Positions 8,722-17,411 of a stretch of 64,000 nt of DNA are shown one piece after another. The notes under the pieces are model-generated. The model was not told where the DNA came from. It saw nothing but the letters and a program-made list of their open reading frames with translations, and searched no databases. A program made the position numbers and the translations under genes. Each line of letters opens with the position of its first letter. Within the stretch, counting starts at the first letter, position 1. The DNA comes from Pseudomonas chlororaphis subsp. chlororaphis. GTDB taxonomy: Bacteria; Pseudomonadota; Gammaproteobacteria; Pseudomonadales; Pseudomonadaceae. Location: contig NZ_CP027712.1 of assembly GCF_003945765.1 (NCBI RefSeq), forward strand, positions 5,208,001 to 5,272,000, in the 5' to 3' direction.

Positions 8722-10406
8722 GGCTGGACTTCCGATTCAGGCTCACGAGAAGACGAGGTCGAGGATTTGTAGGCGTCCGGCTGATTGTCCTTGAGCCGCC
8801 CACGGATCAGTGCTTCGGGATGACGACTGAGGAAGTCGGTGAGCACCCGCACCGAACGGGCGGTGCGCTGCACTTCGTCCATCGCCTGGCCCAGTTGCAG
8901 ACGCTGCGGCGAGTCCTCGGCGAAGCTGTCGTTGGCCGTGGTCAGGGTTTTCTTGGTCTGCTCCAGGGTGTCGCGCATCTCCGGCAATACCTTGCCGTTG
9001 ACGTTCTGCAAGGTCTTCTGCATCTCGGTCAGGCTGCCATTGAGGTTGTTGGCGATAGCATCGATCGGCAACTTGCTGATCTTCTCCACCACTCGCTGCA
9101 ACTGCTCCTGCAACTTGTCGAGGCCGCCCGGCACGGTGGGAATTTCCAGCGGCCGCGCGGTCGCATCGAAAGCCACCGGCTTGGCGTTGGGGATGAAGTC
9201 CATGGAGATATACAGCTGGCCGGTCAGCAGGTTGCCGCTGCGCGCCTGGGCCCGCAGGCCGTGCTGGACGAAGGCACCGATCAGGTAGCCCGCGCGACTT
9301 TCGTCGGCGCCGCTGAGCTTCTCCAGTTGCTGATGGACCTTGCCCAGGCGTGCCGGGTAGATCACCACGCCGACCACGGTGGAGAAGGTCTTTTTCTGCT
9401 CGTCGTAATCCAGGTCCATCGACACCACCCGGCCGATGTTCACCCCCAGGAACTCCACCGGCGCATTGAGCGCCAGCCCGCGCAGGGTCTGGTCGAAACG
9501 CATGCGCATGTAGTACGGGTCGCCATCGGGCGGCGCCAGCGCGGTGTCCTGGTCGGCGAACAGTTGGTAGCTGGCGTTTTCCTCGGCCGGCTTGGCGTTG
9601 GGGCTGTACTTGGGTTCGACGAAGGCGATGCCGCCGGCGAGGATCGACGACATGGATTCGGTGTTGACCTTCAGGCCGTTGGCGCCCAGGGTCACGTCCA
9701 CGCCGCTGGCGTTCCAGAAACGCGAGTCGGTGGTGACGAACTGGTCGTTGGGCGCGTTGACGAAGATCCGCACGTCCACGCCCTTGCCGTTTTCCGACAG
9801 TTTGTAGGAAATCACCTGGCCCACCTCGATGCGCCGGTAATAGACCGGCGAACCGACGTCCAGCGAGCCCAGGTCATCGGTGCGCAGGGTGAAGCGCTTG
9901 CCCTTTTGCCCGTAAGTCACCGGGGGCGGCGTTTCCAGGCCGACGAAGCTCTTCTTGCGTTTTTCTTCCTGGCCGGCGTCGGCGCCGATAAAGGCCCCCG
10001 ACAGCAGGGTGTCGACCCCGGACACACCGCCCGCGCCAATGCGCGGGCGCACCACCCAGAACATCGAGTCGGCGGCGGTGAAGGACTCCGCCGACTGGTC
10101 CAGCTCGACCTTGGCGATCACCTTGCTGCGGTTCTTGCTCAAGGCGATGGAGGTGACCTTGCCGATCACCACGTTCTTGTATTTGACCTGGGTCTTGTTG
10201 GCTTCCAGGCCTTCGGCGGTCTGGAAGCTGATGGAGATCTCGGGCCCGGCCGACAGCGACTTGTGCACCAGCATCGACAGGCCGACCAGGGCCGCGACTA
10301 TGGGCACGATCCACACCAGCGAGATATTGAACCGGCGCGTCCTGACCGCGGGGGTACCCGGCCTCGCTGGCGCGCTTGAAGCGTTGGAACCTGGATGATC
10401 AGACAT
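8718..10406 (-). CDS. pqiB: PqiB, MCE-domain intermembrane transport protein
   Basis: A 562-residue protein with one N-terminal transmembrane helix (about residues 25-45) and three tandem MCE domains. They start near SISFQTAEGLEANKTQVKYK, near FTLRTDDLGSLDVGSPVYYR and near MRFDQTLRGLALNAPVEFLG. A helical C-terminal region (about 430-530) is predicted to form the needle-like tip. ATG 10406 has AGAGG seven bases upstream and overlaps the upstream gene by eight bases; a TTG two codons upstream is less likely. In E. coli PqiB forms a hexameric tube for lipid transport between membranes. Confidence 0.92.
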   Translation of the reverse strand: MSDHPGSNASSAPARPGTPAVRTRRFNISLVWIVPIVAALVGLSMLVHKSLSAGPEISISFQTAEGLEANKTQVKYKNVVIGKVTSIALSKNRSKVIAKVELDQSAESFTAADSMFWVVRPRIGAGGVSGVDTLLSGAFIGADAGQEEKRKKSFVGLETPPPVTYGQKGKRFTLRTDDLGSLDVGSPVYYRRIEVGQVISYKLSENGKGVDVRIFVNAPNDQFVTTDSRFWNASGVDVTLGANGLKVNTESMSSILAGGIAFVEPKYSPNAKPAEENASYQLFADQDTALAPPDGDPYYMRMRFDQTLRGLALNAPVEFLGVNIGRVVSMDLDYDEQKKTFSTVVGVVIYPARLGKVHQQLEKLSGADESRAGYLIGAFVQHGLRAQARSGNLLTGQLYISMDFIPNAKPVAFDATARPLEIPTVPGGLDKLQEQLQRVVEKISKLPIDAIANNLNGSLTEMQKTLQNVNGKVLPEMRDTLEQTKKTLTTANDSFAEDSPQRLQLGQAMDEVQRTARSVRVLTDFLSRHPEALIRGRLKDNQPDAYKSSTSSSREPESEVQP

Positions 10407-11013
10407 CTTCAACCTCTACATCCCAGATAAGCCGGGGATCGAAACTCATGGCCGCGAACATCGTCAGGACCACGACCAAACCAAAAAACAGGATGCCCAT
10501 GCGCGGCTCGATCGAGCTCAGGGCGTGGAATTGCACCAGCGCCGCCACCAGGGCGACCACCAGCACGTCGAGCATCGACCAGTAGCCGATCACCTCGATA
10601 AAGCGGTACAGCTTGGCGCGCTCGCGCATCGCCCAATGGCTGCGGCGCTGGCAGGTGATCAGCAGCATCCCCAGGACCAGGAACTTGCTGCACGGCACCA
10701 CCACGCTGGCGATGAAGATCAACAGGGCAATGTCCCAGGAGCCGTGCTGCCAGAACTCCAGCACGCCGCTGAGAATGGTGTTTTCGCTGCCGCTGCCGAA
10801 GATCTGGGTATACATCACCGGCAGCACGTTGGCCGGAATGTAGAGAATCAGGCTGGCCACGAGAAAGGCCCAGGTACGGCTCAGGCTGTTGGGTTTGCGC
10901 GCATGCACCACAGCCTCGCAGCGCGGGCAGTAGTGAACGTCCTGGGGGCAGGTCTGGCCGCAGGTGTGGCACAGCATCAGGCCCAGGTCGCGGGCGTAGG
11001 GAGGCTGGTTCAT
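10399..11013 (-). CDS. PqiA-like membrane protein, second half
   Basis: A 204-residue protein beginning at ATG 11013, which overlaps the upstream stop by one base (TGATG). An N-terminal zinc-ribbon-like pattern (CHTCGQTCP, then HYCPRCE, about residues 16-38) precedes four hydrophobic segments typical of a paraquat-inducible protein A domain. E. coli PqiA carries two such domains in one chain; here they are separate genes. The open frame continues upstream of 11013, but that extension lies over the preceding gene in another frame and is not protein-like. It probably supports PqiB as the inner-membrane component. Confidence 0.87.
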   Translation of the reverse strand: MNQPPYARDLGLMLCHTCGQTCPQDVHYCPRCEAVVHARKPNSLSRTWAFLVASLILYIPANVLPVMYTQIFGSGSENTILSGVLEFWQHGSWDIALLIFIASVVVPCSKFLVLGMLLITCQRRSHWAMRERAKLYRFIEVIGYWSMLDVLVVALVAALVQFHALSSIEPRMGILFFGLVVVLTMFAAMSFDPRLIWDVEVEDV

Positions 11014-11621
11014 CAGTAGCGGCCCTCCAAGTCGTCCCAGAGGCGGCGGATGCCCTTGCCGGAAATCAGGATGATCAGCACCGTCAGCATCGCCAGCGAC
11101 CACAGCCCCAGGCCCGGGTGCACGTCGAGCATGCCGGCCAGCTTGACAATGGCCACCAGGATGCCCAGCAGGCACACCTCCAGCATGCTCCACGGCCGCA
11201 GGTGTTCCAGGGCCCGCATGCAGGCCTTGAAGCCCGGCGCCGCGCGCCCGATGTTGGCAAAGCCCAGCACCCAGCACAGCAGGGCAATCTGCAGGCCGGG
11301 GGCAAGGATGATGGCCAGGCCGGTGACGGCGGCGATCAGGCTGATGCGGCCCTGGGCCAGGGCTTCGACCGACTGCCAGAGGGTGGCTTCGTTGCTCAGG
11401 CCTTCGAGGCTGATGCCGATCACCGGAAAGGCGTTGGCGAACACGAACAGCAGCGCCGCGGTGATCGACAGGGCAAGCAGCTGCTGCACGTTCAGGTGCC
11501 GGGCGCGCTCCAGCACCGCCCCGCAGCGCGAGCACTGGGAGGTCTGGCCTTTTGCAAGCGGCACGGACTCGTACAACGAATCGCAATGCTCGCAGATGAT
11601 CCAGTTGGGAGAGAGTGTCAT
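11013..11621 (-). CDS. PqiA-like membrane protein, first half
   Basis: A 202-residue protein starting with a zinc-ribbon pattern (C-E-H-C near residue 10, C-S-R-C near residue 30) followed by four hydrophobic segments of the PqiA domain. It opens the operon with a second PqiA-domain gene, pqiB and pqiC, joined by overlaps of one to eight bases throughout. The operon is divergent from a TetR-type gene, which is a candidate regulator. The complete set points to envelope lipid homeostasis and stress resistance rather than to paraquat specifically. Confidence 0.87.
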   Translation of the reverse strand: MTLSPNWIICEHCDSLYESVPLAKGQTSQCSRCGAVLERARHLNVQQLLALSITAALLFVFANAFPVIGISLEGLSNEATLWQSVEALAQGRISLIAAVTGLAIILAPGLQIALLCWVLGFANIGRAAPGFKACMRALEHLRPWSMLEVCLLGILVAIVKLAGMLDVHPGLGLWSLAMLTVLIILISGKGIRRLWDDLEGRY

Positions 11622-11765
11622 GGTCTTCGAGTCAGGTGGGACAGCGGAGGGCGCTGATCCATGGCGCGTATTCTCTGCAAAAGTAGAGGGTGGTGTCTAG
11701 TTTTACCTGAGGACTGCAAACGCCCTGGTGCGCCATAATGTATGCCCCTTGCTGCCTCTCAGACC

Positions 11766-12482
11766 ATGAACGATTCAAAAATGCTCCCGGCCAAAAACCC
11801 GCGCTCGCCGAAACAGACTCGTGGCCATGAACGGGTCACGGCGATTCTCGATGCCTGCGCCCACCTGCTGGTCAGCCAGGGAGTGGCCAGCCTGACCATG
11901 CATGGCCTCGCGCGCGAAGCCGGCACCTCCATCGGTTCGCTGTACCACTTCTTCAGCGACAAGCAGAGCGTGCTCGACGCCCTGGGCCAGCGCCATATCG
12001 ACGCCTTCGAACAGATCACCGCCAACCTCCTGGCCATCGACCCGGCCACCTGGGTCGAGTCGAGCAGCCAGGAGGTGATCGACCGGATGATCATGCCGAT
12101 CATGGAATACCTCGAGACCCATCCCGACCTGCTGCAGATGATCAGCCCCACCTTCACGCCCTGCCAGCTCCAGGCCCCGACCATCCAGGCGCGAATCCAG
12201 GAAACCTACGACCGCATGCTCGCCCTGCGCCTGCCCACCGCCAGCGCCGCGGAGCGCGACGCCTACGTGACGGCCATGCGCGGATTGCCCATCGGCCTGT
12301 TCCAGGTTGCTCTGGAGAATAGTCAGCTCAAGAGCATTCTGCTGTTGCAGGAAGTCCCCCGGGCGATGAAGGCCTACCTCGAAGCCATCGAGCGGCACCA
12401 CGCCGCCGCTGACCCCTGCGGTGTTCAACTGGCGCGATCGAGCGGGCGACGCAGCATCAAGCGTTCCCGCACCAGGTCGTAA
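11766..12482 (+). CDS. TetR/AcrR-family transcriptional regulator
   Basis: About 238 residues. The N-terminal TetR helix-turn-helix is clear: ERVTAILDACAHLL, then LAREAGTSIGSLYHFFSDKQ. The ligand-binding region is moderately conserved. Two starts are possible (11742 and 11766) and neither has a strong ribosome binding site; 11766 follows the run CATAAT, which could be a -10 element. The last residues are unusually basic and run 58 bases into the 3' end of the convergent PACE gene, suggesting loss of an earlier stop. Candidate targets are the divergent pqi operon or the neighbouring pump. Confidence 0.85.
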   Translation: MNDSKMLPAKNPRSPKQTRGHERVTAILDACAHLLVSQGVASLTMHGLAREAGTSIGSLYHFFSDKQSVLDALGQRHIDAFEQITANLLAIDPATWVESSSQEVIDRMIMPIMEYLETHPDLLQMISPTFTPCQLQAPTIQARIQETYDRMLALRLPTASAAERDAYVTAMRGLPIGLFQVALENSQLKSILLLQEVPRAMKAYLEAIERHHAAADPCGVQLARSSGRRSIKRSRTRS

Positions 12483-12868
12483 CCCCAGTGATAGACATAG
12501 GTGTACGGCAGGAAGAACAGCAGCACGCCGATGTCGAGAATCAACGCTTGCATCAGGCTGACCTGCAGCCACCAGGCGATCAGCGGCACGCTTACCGCCA
12601 CCAGGCCACCTTCGAACAGCAGCGCATGGGCGACCCGGGTCCAGCCGCTGGGCGCCAGGGCCAGGCGCTTGAGCAGACGGTCGAACAGGCCATTGAAGAC
12701 CACGTTCCAGGCCAGGGCGATCAGGCCGATGGCGATAGTCGCCACGCCCATGTCGACAAAGGGCTTGTCCATGATCCAGGCCAGCAGCGGCGTACACAGC
12801 GCGAACGCCAGCAGCTCGAAGCCCACGGCCTGGAAAACCCGTTCGGTCAAGGATTTAGTGTTGCTCAT
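12425..12868 (-). CDS. PACE-family multidrug/biocide efflux pump (first copy)
   Basis: A 147-residue membrane protein with four hydrophobic segments in two similar halves, matching the bacterial transmembrane pair domain of PACE (AceI-like) transporters. Each half has a conserved glutamate or tryptophan-rich turn (AVGFELLAF and FEGGLVAVSVPLIAWWL). AceI exports chlorhexidine and short diamines by proton exchange. ATG 12868 has GGGAG seven bases upstream and gives the usual family length; upstream in-frame starts would run into the divergent promoter. It is divergent from a LysR gene, the standard PACE arrangement, and its 3' end overlaps the TetR gene. Confidence 0.85.
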   Translation of the reverse strand: MSNTKSLTERVFQAVGFELLAFALCTPLLAWIMDKPFVDMGVATIAIGLIALAWNVVFNGLFDRLLKRLALAPSGWTRVAHALLFEGGLVAVSVPLIAWWLQVSLMQALILDIGVLLFFLPYTYVYHWGYDLVRERLMLRRPLDRAS

Positions 12869-12958
12869 GGTCCGGCTCCCGCCAGTGAATGTGGTTGCCA
12901 TGATCACCTTACCTGTCGATACTTCATAATCATTAACCATCGAGCAAGACGATACTTT

Positions 12959-13813
12959 ATGGCCTCACACGAAGTACTGCTGGCCTTTGTCCAGGCGGCC
13001 ACCCAAGGCTCGTTTTCCGCGGCCGCGCGCAAGCTCGGCAAGAGCCAGTCGACCATCAGCGCGGCGGTGGCAAGCCTGGAGATCGACCTCGACCTGCAGC
13101 TGTTCGACCGCAGCAGCCGCAAGCCCGCCCTCACCCCGCAAGGCCACGTCATGCTGCAACGGGCCGAAGACATCCTGGCCGCCACCAGCCGCCTGGAAAT
13201 GGCCGCCAGCCAGCTGGCCCAGGGCGTGGAAGCCAAGCTCACGGTGGCCCTGTCCGACACCTATCAGTCGGATCGTTTCGAGACCTCGCTGAGCGCCTTC
13301 GAACAACGCTACCCGGACCTGGAGCTGGAATGCCTGATCGCCGAATGCGACGACCTGATCGAGCTGGTCCAGCGCGGTCGGGCGCAGATCGCCTTTGCCG
13401 AGATGCAGCCCGAATACCCGGCGGACCTCGACCATTCGACGGTGGACGAGCGCACCGAAATCGCCCTGTTCGTGTCGCGCAACCACCCCTTGGCGGCGCT
13501 GAAAAATATCGATCAGGCACGCCTGCAACAGCACCGCGAGCTGCGCCTGGCAACCATCGTCAACCCCTACGACAGCCGGGCCCGGGGCCGGGTGTGGTCG
13601 GCGCCGAGCTACCTGATGCTGCTGGAAATGGCCCAGGGCGGCTTTGGCTGGGCGCCCCTGCCGCGCTGGCTGGTGGAACGTTTCGGCGCCGACAGCCTGG
13701 TGGAACTCGATGCCCGTGGCTGGCCGCGCAACGTGGCGGTCGATGCCCTGTGGTCGCGCCTGCATCCGCCAGGCCCGGCGGGCAGCTGGTTGCTGGGGCG
13801 GATGCTGGAATAA
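12959..13813 (+). CDS. LysR-family regulator divergent from the first PACE pump
   Basis: A 284-residue LysR protein. The winged helix-turn-helix spans about residues 3-60 with SFSAAARKLGKSQSTISAAVASLE, and the substrate-binding domain follows. Only 90 AT-rich bases separate it from the PACE gene on the opposite strand. Most PACE genes have such a divergent LysR activator, so it very probably controls the pump. The start codon has no obvious Shine-Dalgarno sequence. It is similar in arrangement to the LysR at 26704-27627. Confidence 0.88.
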   Translation: MASHEVLLAFVQAATQGSFSAAARKLGKSQSTISAAVASLEIDLDLQLFDRSSRKPALTPQGHVMLQRAEDILAATSRLEMAASQLAQGVEAKLTVALSDTYQSDRFETSLSAFEQRYPDLELECLIAECDDLIELVQRGRAQIAFAEMQPEYPADLDHSTVDERTEIALFVSRNHPLAALKNIDQARLQQHRELRLATIVNPYDSRARGRVWSAPSYLMLLEMAQGGFGWAPLPRWLVERFGADSLVELDARGWPRNVAVDALWSRLHPPGPAGSWLLGRMLE

Positions 13814-13859
13814 GCGCTTTTTTGCAGAGGCTCGCCCCGCTGGCGGCCGCTCCGCGCCC

Positions 13860-13990
13860 GATCGCAGCCTGCGGCAGCGGCTACAGGGTTCGGCTGATCT
13901 GGAGCAAAGCACATCCTTGCGACGTTTCCGAGCTCGCTCCCGGCCCCTGCTCGCGCCACCCTCCCTGTAGCCGCTGCCGTAGGCTGCGAT
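13860..13990. repeat. Palindromic repeat pair, GTAGCCGCTGCC family
   Basis: GATCGCAGCCTGCGGCAGCG (left) faces CGCTGCCGTAGGCTGCGAT (right) in inverted orientation, between lysR and the sigma factor gene. This is the second of the two repeat families seen in this window. Confidence 0.8.
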
Positions 13991-14065
13991 AAGGCCGCAG
14001 GCCTTCAACGATCGTCAATAGACCACGACCGCTCGGCCGACCACAGTCTTCGGATCGGCAGGAGT

Positions 14066-15316
14066 TCAGAGGGTTTTCAGGGCCTCGAGCTTGTTCTCGA
14101 TAAAACGCCGCTCCGGTTCCTGGCGGGTCAGTTCCAGGGCGCGCAGATAGGCTTCCCGCGCCGGCTCGATCCGGCCCAATTGCCGACAGAACTCGGCCCG
14201 CGCCGAATGGGCCAGATGGTAATCCTGCAATTCGCCCCGGGCGAGGATCGCCTCGACCCGCTCCAGGCCGGCCAGCGGCCCGTCCCGCTGGGCGATGGCG
14301 ACCGCACGGTTCAGTTCGATCACCGGCGAGGGCATGGCGCGCAACAGCACGTCATACAGGCCGACGATCTGCTGCCAGTCGGTTTCCCCGGCCGTCGCCG
14401 CCTCGGCATGCACCGCGGCGATCGCCGCCTGCAGGCAGTACGGGCCGAAACGGCGGGTGCCCAGGGCGTGCTCCACCAGGGCGCAACCTTCGGTGATCAG
14501 TTCGCGGTCCCACAGCGAGCGGTCCTGCTCGTCCAGCAGCACCAGCTCCCCGGTGGCCGAGGTTCGCGCCAGGCGCCGCGACTCATGCAGCAGCATCAAG
14601 GCCAGCAGGCCCATCACTTCGGGTTCCGGCAGCAGTTCCAGCAACAGACGGCCGAGGCGGATCGCCTCATGGGTCAGGTCTTCGCGAGTCAGCTCGGTGC
14701 CCATCGACGCCGAATAGCCTTCGTTGAATACCAGGTAAATCACCCGCAACACGCTGTCCAGGCGCTCGGGCAGTTCACTCAGGGACGGTACCTGATAAGG
14801 GATGTGCGCATCGCGGATCTTGGCCTTGGCGCGCACGATGCGCTGGGCGATGGTGGCCGGCGTCGAGAGAAAGGCCCGGGCGATTTCCTCGGTGGTCAGG
14901 TCGCAGATCTCCCGCAACGTCAGCGGCACCTGGGCGTCCGCCGCCAGCGCCGGGTGGCAGCAGGTGAAGATCAGGCGCAGGCGGTCGTCTTCCAGGTCCT
15001 CCTCGCTCCAGTCAGCCTGCTCCAGCTCTTCGAGCTGGCTGACCAGCGCCGCCTGGGACGCGGCGAAACGCGCCCGCCGACGCAAACCGTCGATGGCCTT
15101 GAAACGCCCGGCCGACACCAGCCAGGCCCGCGGGTTGTCCGGTACGCCGTCGCGCTGCCAGCGCTCGACCGCGACGAAGAACGCCTCGTGCAAGGCCTCT
15201 TCGGCAAGGTCGAAATCCCCCAGCAGGCGAATCAGGGTCGCCAGGATCCGCCGCGACTCGTTGCGATAGACCGTCTCCACCAGCGCCTTGACGCTGTCTT
15301 GCGTTGCCGTCGGCAT
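14066..15316 (-). CDS. ECF-type RNA polymerase sigma factor with C-terminal extension (ECF42-like)
   Basis: A 416-residue protein starting at ATG 15316, which overlaps the SRPBCC gene stop by one base (TGATG). Regions 2 and 4 are recognisable: LIRLLGDFDLAEEALHEAF then DNPRAWLVSAGRFKAIDGLRRR, and the segment LTTEEIARAFLSTPATIAQRIVRAKAKI. A long C-terminal half (about residues 190-416) with repeated helical segments resembles the TPR-like extension of ECF42 sigma factors, which regularly occur beside DGPF/YCII genes as here. No anti-sigma factor gene is adjacent, as usual for that group; the extension is thought to act as the internal sensor. Confidence 0.88.
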   Translation of the reverse strand: MPTATQDSVKALVETVYRNESRRILATLIRLLGDFDLAEEALHEAFFVAVERWQRDGVPDNPRAWLVSAGRFKAIDGLRRRARFAASQAALVSQLEELEQADWSEEDLEDDRLRLIFTCCHPALAADAQVPLTLREICDLTTEEIARAFLSTPATIAQRIVRAKAKIRDAHIPYQVPSLSELPERLDSVLRVIYLVFNEGYSASMGTELTREDLTHEAIRLGRLLLELLPEPEVMGLLALMLLHESRRLARTSATGELVLLDEQDRSLWDRELITEGCALVEHALGTRRFGPYCLQAAIAAVHAEAATAGETDWQQIVGLYDVLLRAMPSPVIELNRAVAIAQRDGPLAGLERVEAILARGELQDYHLAHSARAEFCRQLGRIEPAREAYLRALELTRQEPERRFIENKLEALKTL

Positions 15317-15807
15317 CAGTCCGGCATGCCTCGGGTCACCAGGCTTTCCAGGCGATCCAGGCTCTGCCCCCAGCCCTCGTGAAAGCCCATGGCTTCGTGG
15401 GCCTGGCGATCCTCTTCGCTCCAGTGCATGGCGCGGGCGGTGTAGAGGGTCTTGCCGTCCAGGTCGTCGAAGGTCACCTCGGCGCTCATGAAGGCCTTGC
15501 CCGAAGGAATCCAGCCCGGCAGGAAGGCATCGGTGAACACCAGCCGCCGCGGCGCGACGATCTCCAGGAACACGCCCATGGTCGGGTATTCGTTGCCGTC
15601 CGGGGCGCGCATCAGGGTGCGAAACTGGCCGCCGACCCACAGGTCCATTTCGCACTCCGGGGTGGTCATGCCGTGGGGGCCCCACCATTGCACCAACAAC
15701 TGCGGTTCGGTCCAGGCACGGAACAGCTTGCCGGGCGGCGCATCGATCAGGCGGCTGATGGACAACTCATATTGGGCGGGCGCACGGCCCACGCTGTGCT
15801 CGGTCAT
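15316..15807 (-). CDS. SRPBCC / AHSA1-like domain protein
   Basis: A 163-residue protein of the START-like fold. Its N-terminal ISRLIDAPPGKLFRAWTEP and the following LLVQWWGPHG are the hallmark of the activator-of-Hsp90 homologue 1-like (AHSA1) branch. These proteins bind hydrophobic ligands, but no function is assigned. AGGAG lies six bases before the ATG. It sits between a DGPF gene and the sigma factor gene and overlaps the latter by one base, so the product is probably made with the sigma factor. Confidence 0.85.
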   Translation of the reverse strand: MTEHSVGRAPAQYELSISRLIDAPPGKLFRAWTEPQLLVQWWGPHGMTTPECEMDLWVGGQFRTLMRAPDGNEYPTMGVFLEIVAPRRLVFTDAFLPGWIPSGKAFMSAEVTFDDLDGKTLYTARAMHWSEEDRQAHEAMGFHEGWGQSLDRLESLVTRGMPD

Positions 15808-15862
15808 GGCGAAACTCCTGCTTATGCTTGTTTTTTCAGGGCTCGTTTTTCCAGGGTGGCGA

Positions 15863-16207
15863 TCAGAGATTCAACTCGCGCACCGGGCGTACCTCGACGC
15901 TGCCGACCCGGGCCGCCGGAATGTTGCCGGCGACCTGGATGGCTTCGTTGAGGTCCTTGGCATCGATCAGGTAGAACCCGGCCAACTGTTCCTTGGTTTC
16001 GGCGAACGGGCCGTCGGTGATCGACAGCCGGCCGCCGCGCATACGCACCGTGGTCGCGGTCTGCACCGACTCCAGGGCCTCGGCGGCGAGCATCCGGCCG
16101 CTGCCTTGCACCGACTCGGCGTACGCCATGCACTCGGCGTCCTTCGGGCTCTCCGGCAGGCTGTGCAACAGCTGTTCGTCGCTGTAGACCAGGCATAGGT
16201 ATTTCAT
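15863..16207 (-). CDS. YCII/DGPF-domain protein
   Basis: A 114-residue protein beginning MKYLCLVYSDEQ, the usual opening of the DGPF family, with the naming motif D-G-P-F at about residues 65-68 (ITDGPFAETKE). The start at 16207 has GGAG close upstream; a longer in-frame start at 16234 adds unlike sequence. DGPF proteins are small alpha/beta-barrel proteins, consistently encoded near ECF42 sigma factors and probably part of their regulon. The biochemical role is unknown. Confidence 0.88.
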   Translation of the reverse strand: MKYLCLVYSDEQLLHSLPESPKDAECMAYAESVQGSGRMLAAEALESVQTATTVRMRGGRLSITDGPFAETKEQLAGFYLIDAKDLNEAIQVAGNIPAARVGSVEVRPVRELNL

Positions 16208-16274
16208 GGGGCTCTCCTCGATCGGGCTGATCAACTATGGCTGCAGTTTCAGGCTTTGGCGAAAAACCCGACGA

Positions 16275-16709
16275 TCAGGGTTGCAGGTCAAACAAGGCGG
16301 TGCCGCTCTGCATGTCGAAGGGCGCCGACCAGTGTTCGTGCACCACTTTCCACTGGCCGCCCAGGCGCTGGTAACCGGCGGTCACGCGCATCCAGCAAGC
16401 CTTGGTCTCGCCCTTGTCGTCGGTGCCGCCGCAGTGGGCCAGCCAGTGGGCGAAGGCGCTGTCGCTGGCGCCGACTATGTGCAGTTGTTCGAAGTCGAAG
16501 ATGCCAGGGCCGGGGCAGAACTCCATGCAGGCCTTCCAGTGCTCGCGGTAGGCTTGCTTGCCCTTGAATTGCAACGCGGCCACGGCGTCGAACGCGGTGA
16601 TGTCGTCGGCGTAATAGCTGACGATGCGCTCGATGTCCTTGGCCATCACGGCCTGGCGCCAGGCGTCGATCAGGCTGCGGATTTCGCTTTCGGTGGTTTG
16701 GGCGTTCAT
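16275..16709 (-). CDS. NTF2/SnoaL-like small protein (DUF4440-type)
   Basis: A 144-residue protein of the NTF2-like cone fold. Features are the opening helix EIRSLIDAWRQAVMAKDIERIVSYYADDI and the C-terminal strands GGQWKVVHEHWSAPFD. Members bind small molecules or act as isomerases; the specific ligand is unknown. ATG 16709 has GGAG seven bases upstream, whereas the upstream extension to 16757 lacks such a site. It is the first gene of the four-gene run ending with the sigma factor, 67 bases before the DGPF gene, so it likely belongs to the same transcription unit. Confidence 0.82.
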   Translation of the reverse strand: MNAQTTESEIRSLIDAWRQAVMAKDIERIVSYYADDITAFDAVAALQFKGKQAYREHWKACMEFCPGPGIFDFEQLHIVGASDSAFAHWLAHCGGTDDKGETKACWMRVTAGYQRLGGQWKVVHEHWSAPFDMQSGTALFDLQP

Positions 16710-16893
16710 GGCGATTCTCCCTGCGATTGAGTGATATGGGCTCAAGGTGGCCGCCACAGGCGACCGTTAAATCGTGAAGACACCCTTAGTCGTCTGGCCG
16801 CCCGGTAAATCGACAGGGCCCGGAAAAAAAACCGGGACCCTGGGCAAAATCGCTAGAATCGCCACTCATGCAACCCACCCTCAGTGCCCGGAT

Positions 16894-17391
16894 ATGGACA
16901 GCCCAGTGACCACCCGACTCGTCCCCTACGAACAGCTCGACGCCAGGCAATTGCAGCAGCTCGACGCGCTCGAAGTGCACCCGCGGCAGAAGAATTATTC
17001 CGGCGATATCTACACCGCGCTGCATACCCTGCTCAAGGCGCCGGAGCCCGGGATCAAGGGCTTCGCCCTGCTGGCCGACGAGGTCCCGGTGGCGTTCCTG
17101 CTGCTCAAGCGCCCGCCGTTCCTGCCCTATTGGGCCGACCCCGACACCGCCACCCTGCATGCCTTGCAGGTCGATCAGCGGGTCCAGGGCCAGGGCTACG
17201 GCCGGGCCTGCCTGCAAGCCCTGCCCGCCGCCGCGCGCCAGGCGTGGCCAGAGATCAAGGGGCTGATGCTGTCGGTGGACGCGGACAACGCCGCGGCCTT
17301 CAGCCTCTATCTGAAGCAAGGCTGGGTCGACAGTGGCGAGGCCTACAGGGGCCGCATCGGCTATGAACGCCGTCTGGTCCTGATGTTCTGA
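16894..17391 (+). CDS. GNAT-family N-acetyltransferase
   Basis: A 165-residue protein of the GNAT fold. The acetyl-CoA binding motif A is visible as QVDQRVQGQGYGRACLQAL, with Q-G-Q-G-Y-G in place of the consensus R/Q-x-x-G-x-G/A. The C-terminal part (NAAAFSLYLKQGWVDSG) fits motif B. The acetyl acceptor is not predictable. An in-frame GTG four codons downstream is an alternative start. The next gene begins 17 bases after the stop, suggesting cotranscription. Confidence 0.82.
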   Translation: MDSPVTTRLVPYEQLDARQLQQLDALEVHPRQKNYSGDIYTALHTLLKAPEPGIKGFALLADEVPVAFLLLKRPPFLPYWADPDTATLHALQVDQRVQGQGYGRACLQALPAAARQAWPEIKGLMLSVDADNAAAFSLYLKQGWVDSGEAYRGRIGYERRLVLMF

Positions 17392-17411
17392 CATTACCCA
17401 GGAGAAGCATG

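Noticed and set aside
8820..10379. Long open frame opposite pqiB
   Set aside because: Histidine, glutamine and glycine-rich sequence typical of a GC-rich antisense shadow; pqiB has clear domains on the other strand. Similar long shadows opposite fadD1, fadD2, accC and zwf were rejected for the same reason.
11014..11586. Upstream extension of the second PqiA-domain gene, giving a 395-residue frame
   Set aside because: The extension lies over the first PqiA-domain gene in another frame, has proline/arginine-rich shadow composition, and ATG 11013 gives the natural family start.
15317..15688. N-terminal extension of the sigma factor frame
   Set aside because: It lies inside the SRPBCC gene in a different frame and does not resemble a sigma factor; ATG 15316 precedes region 2 directly.
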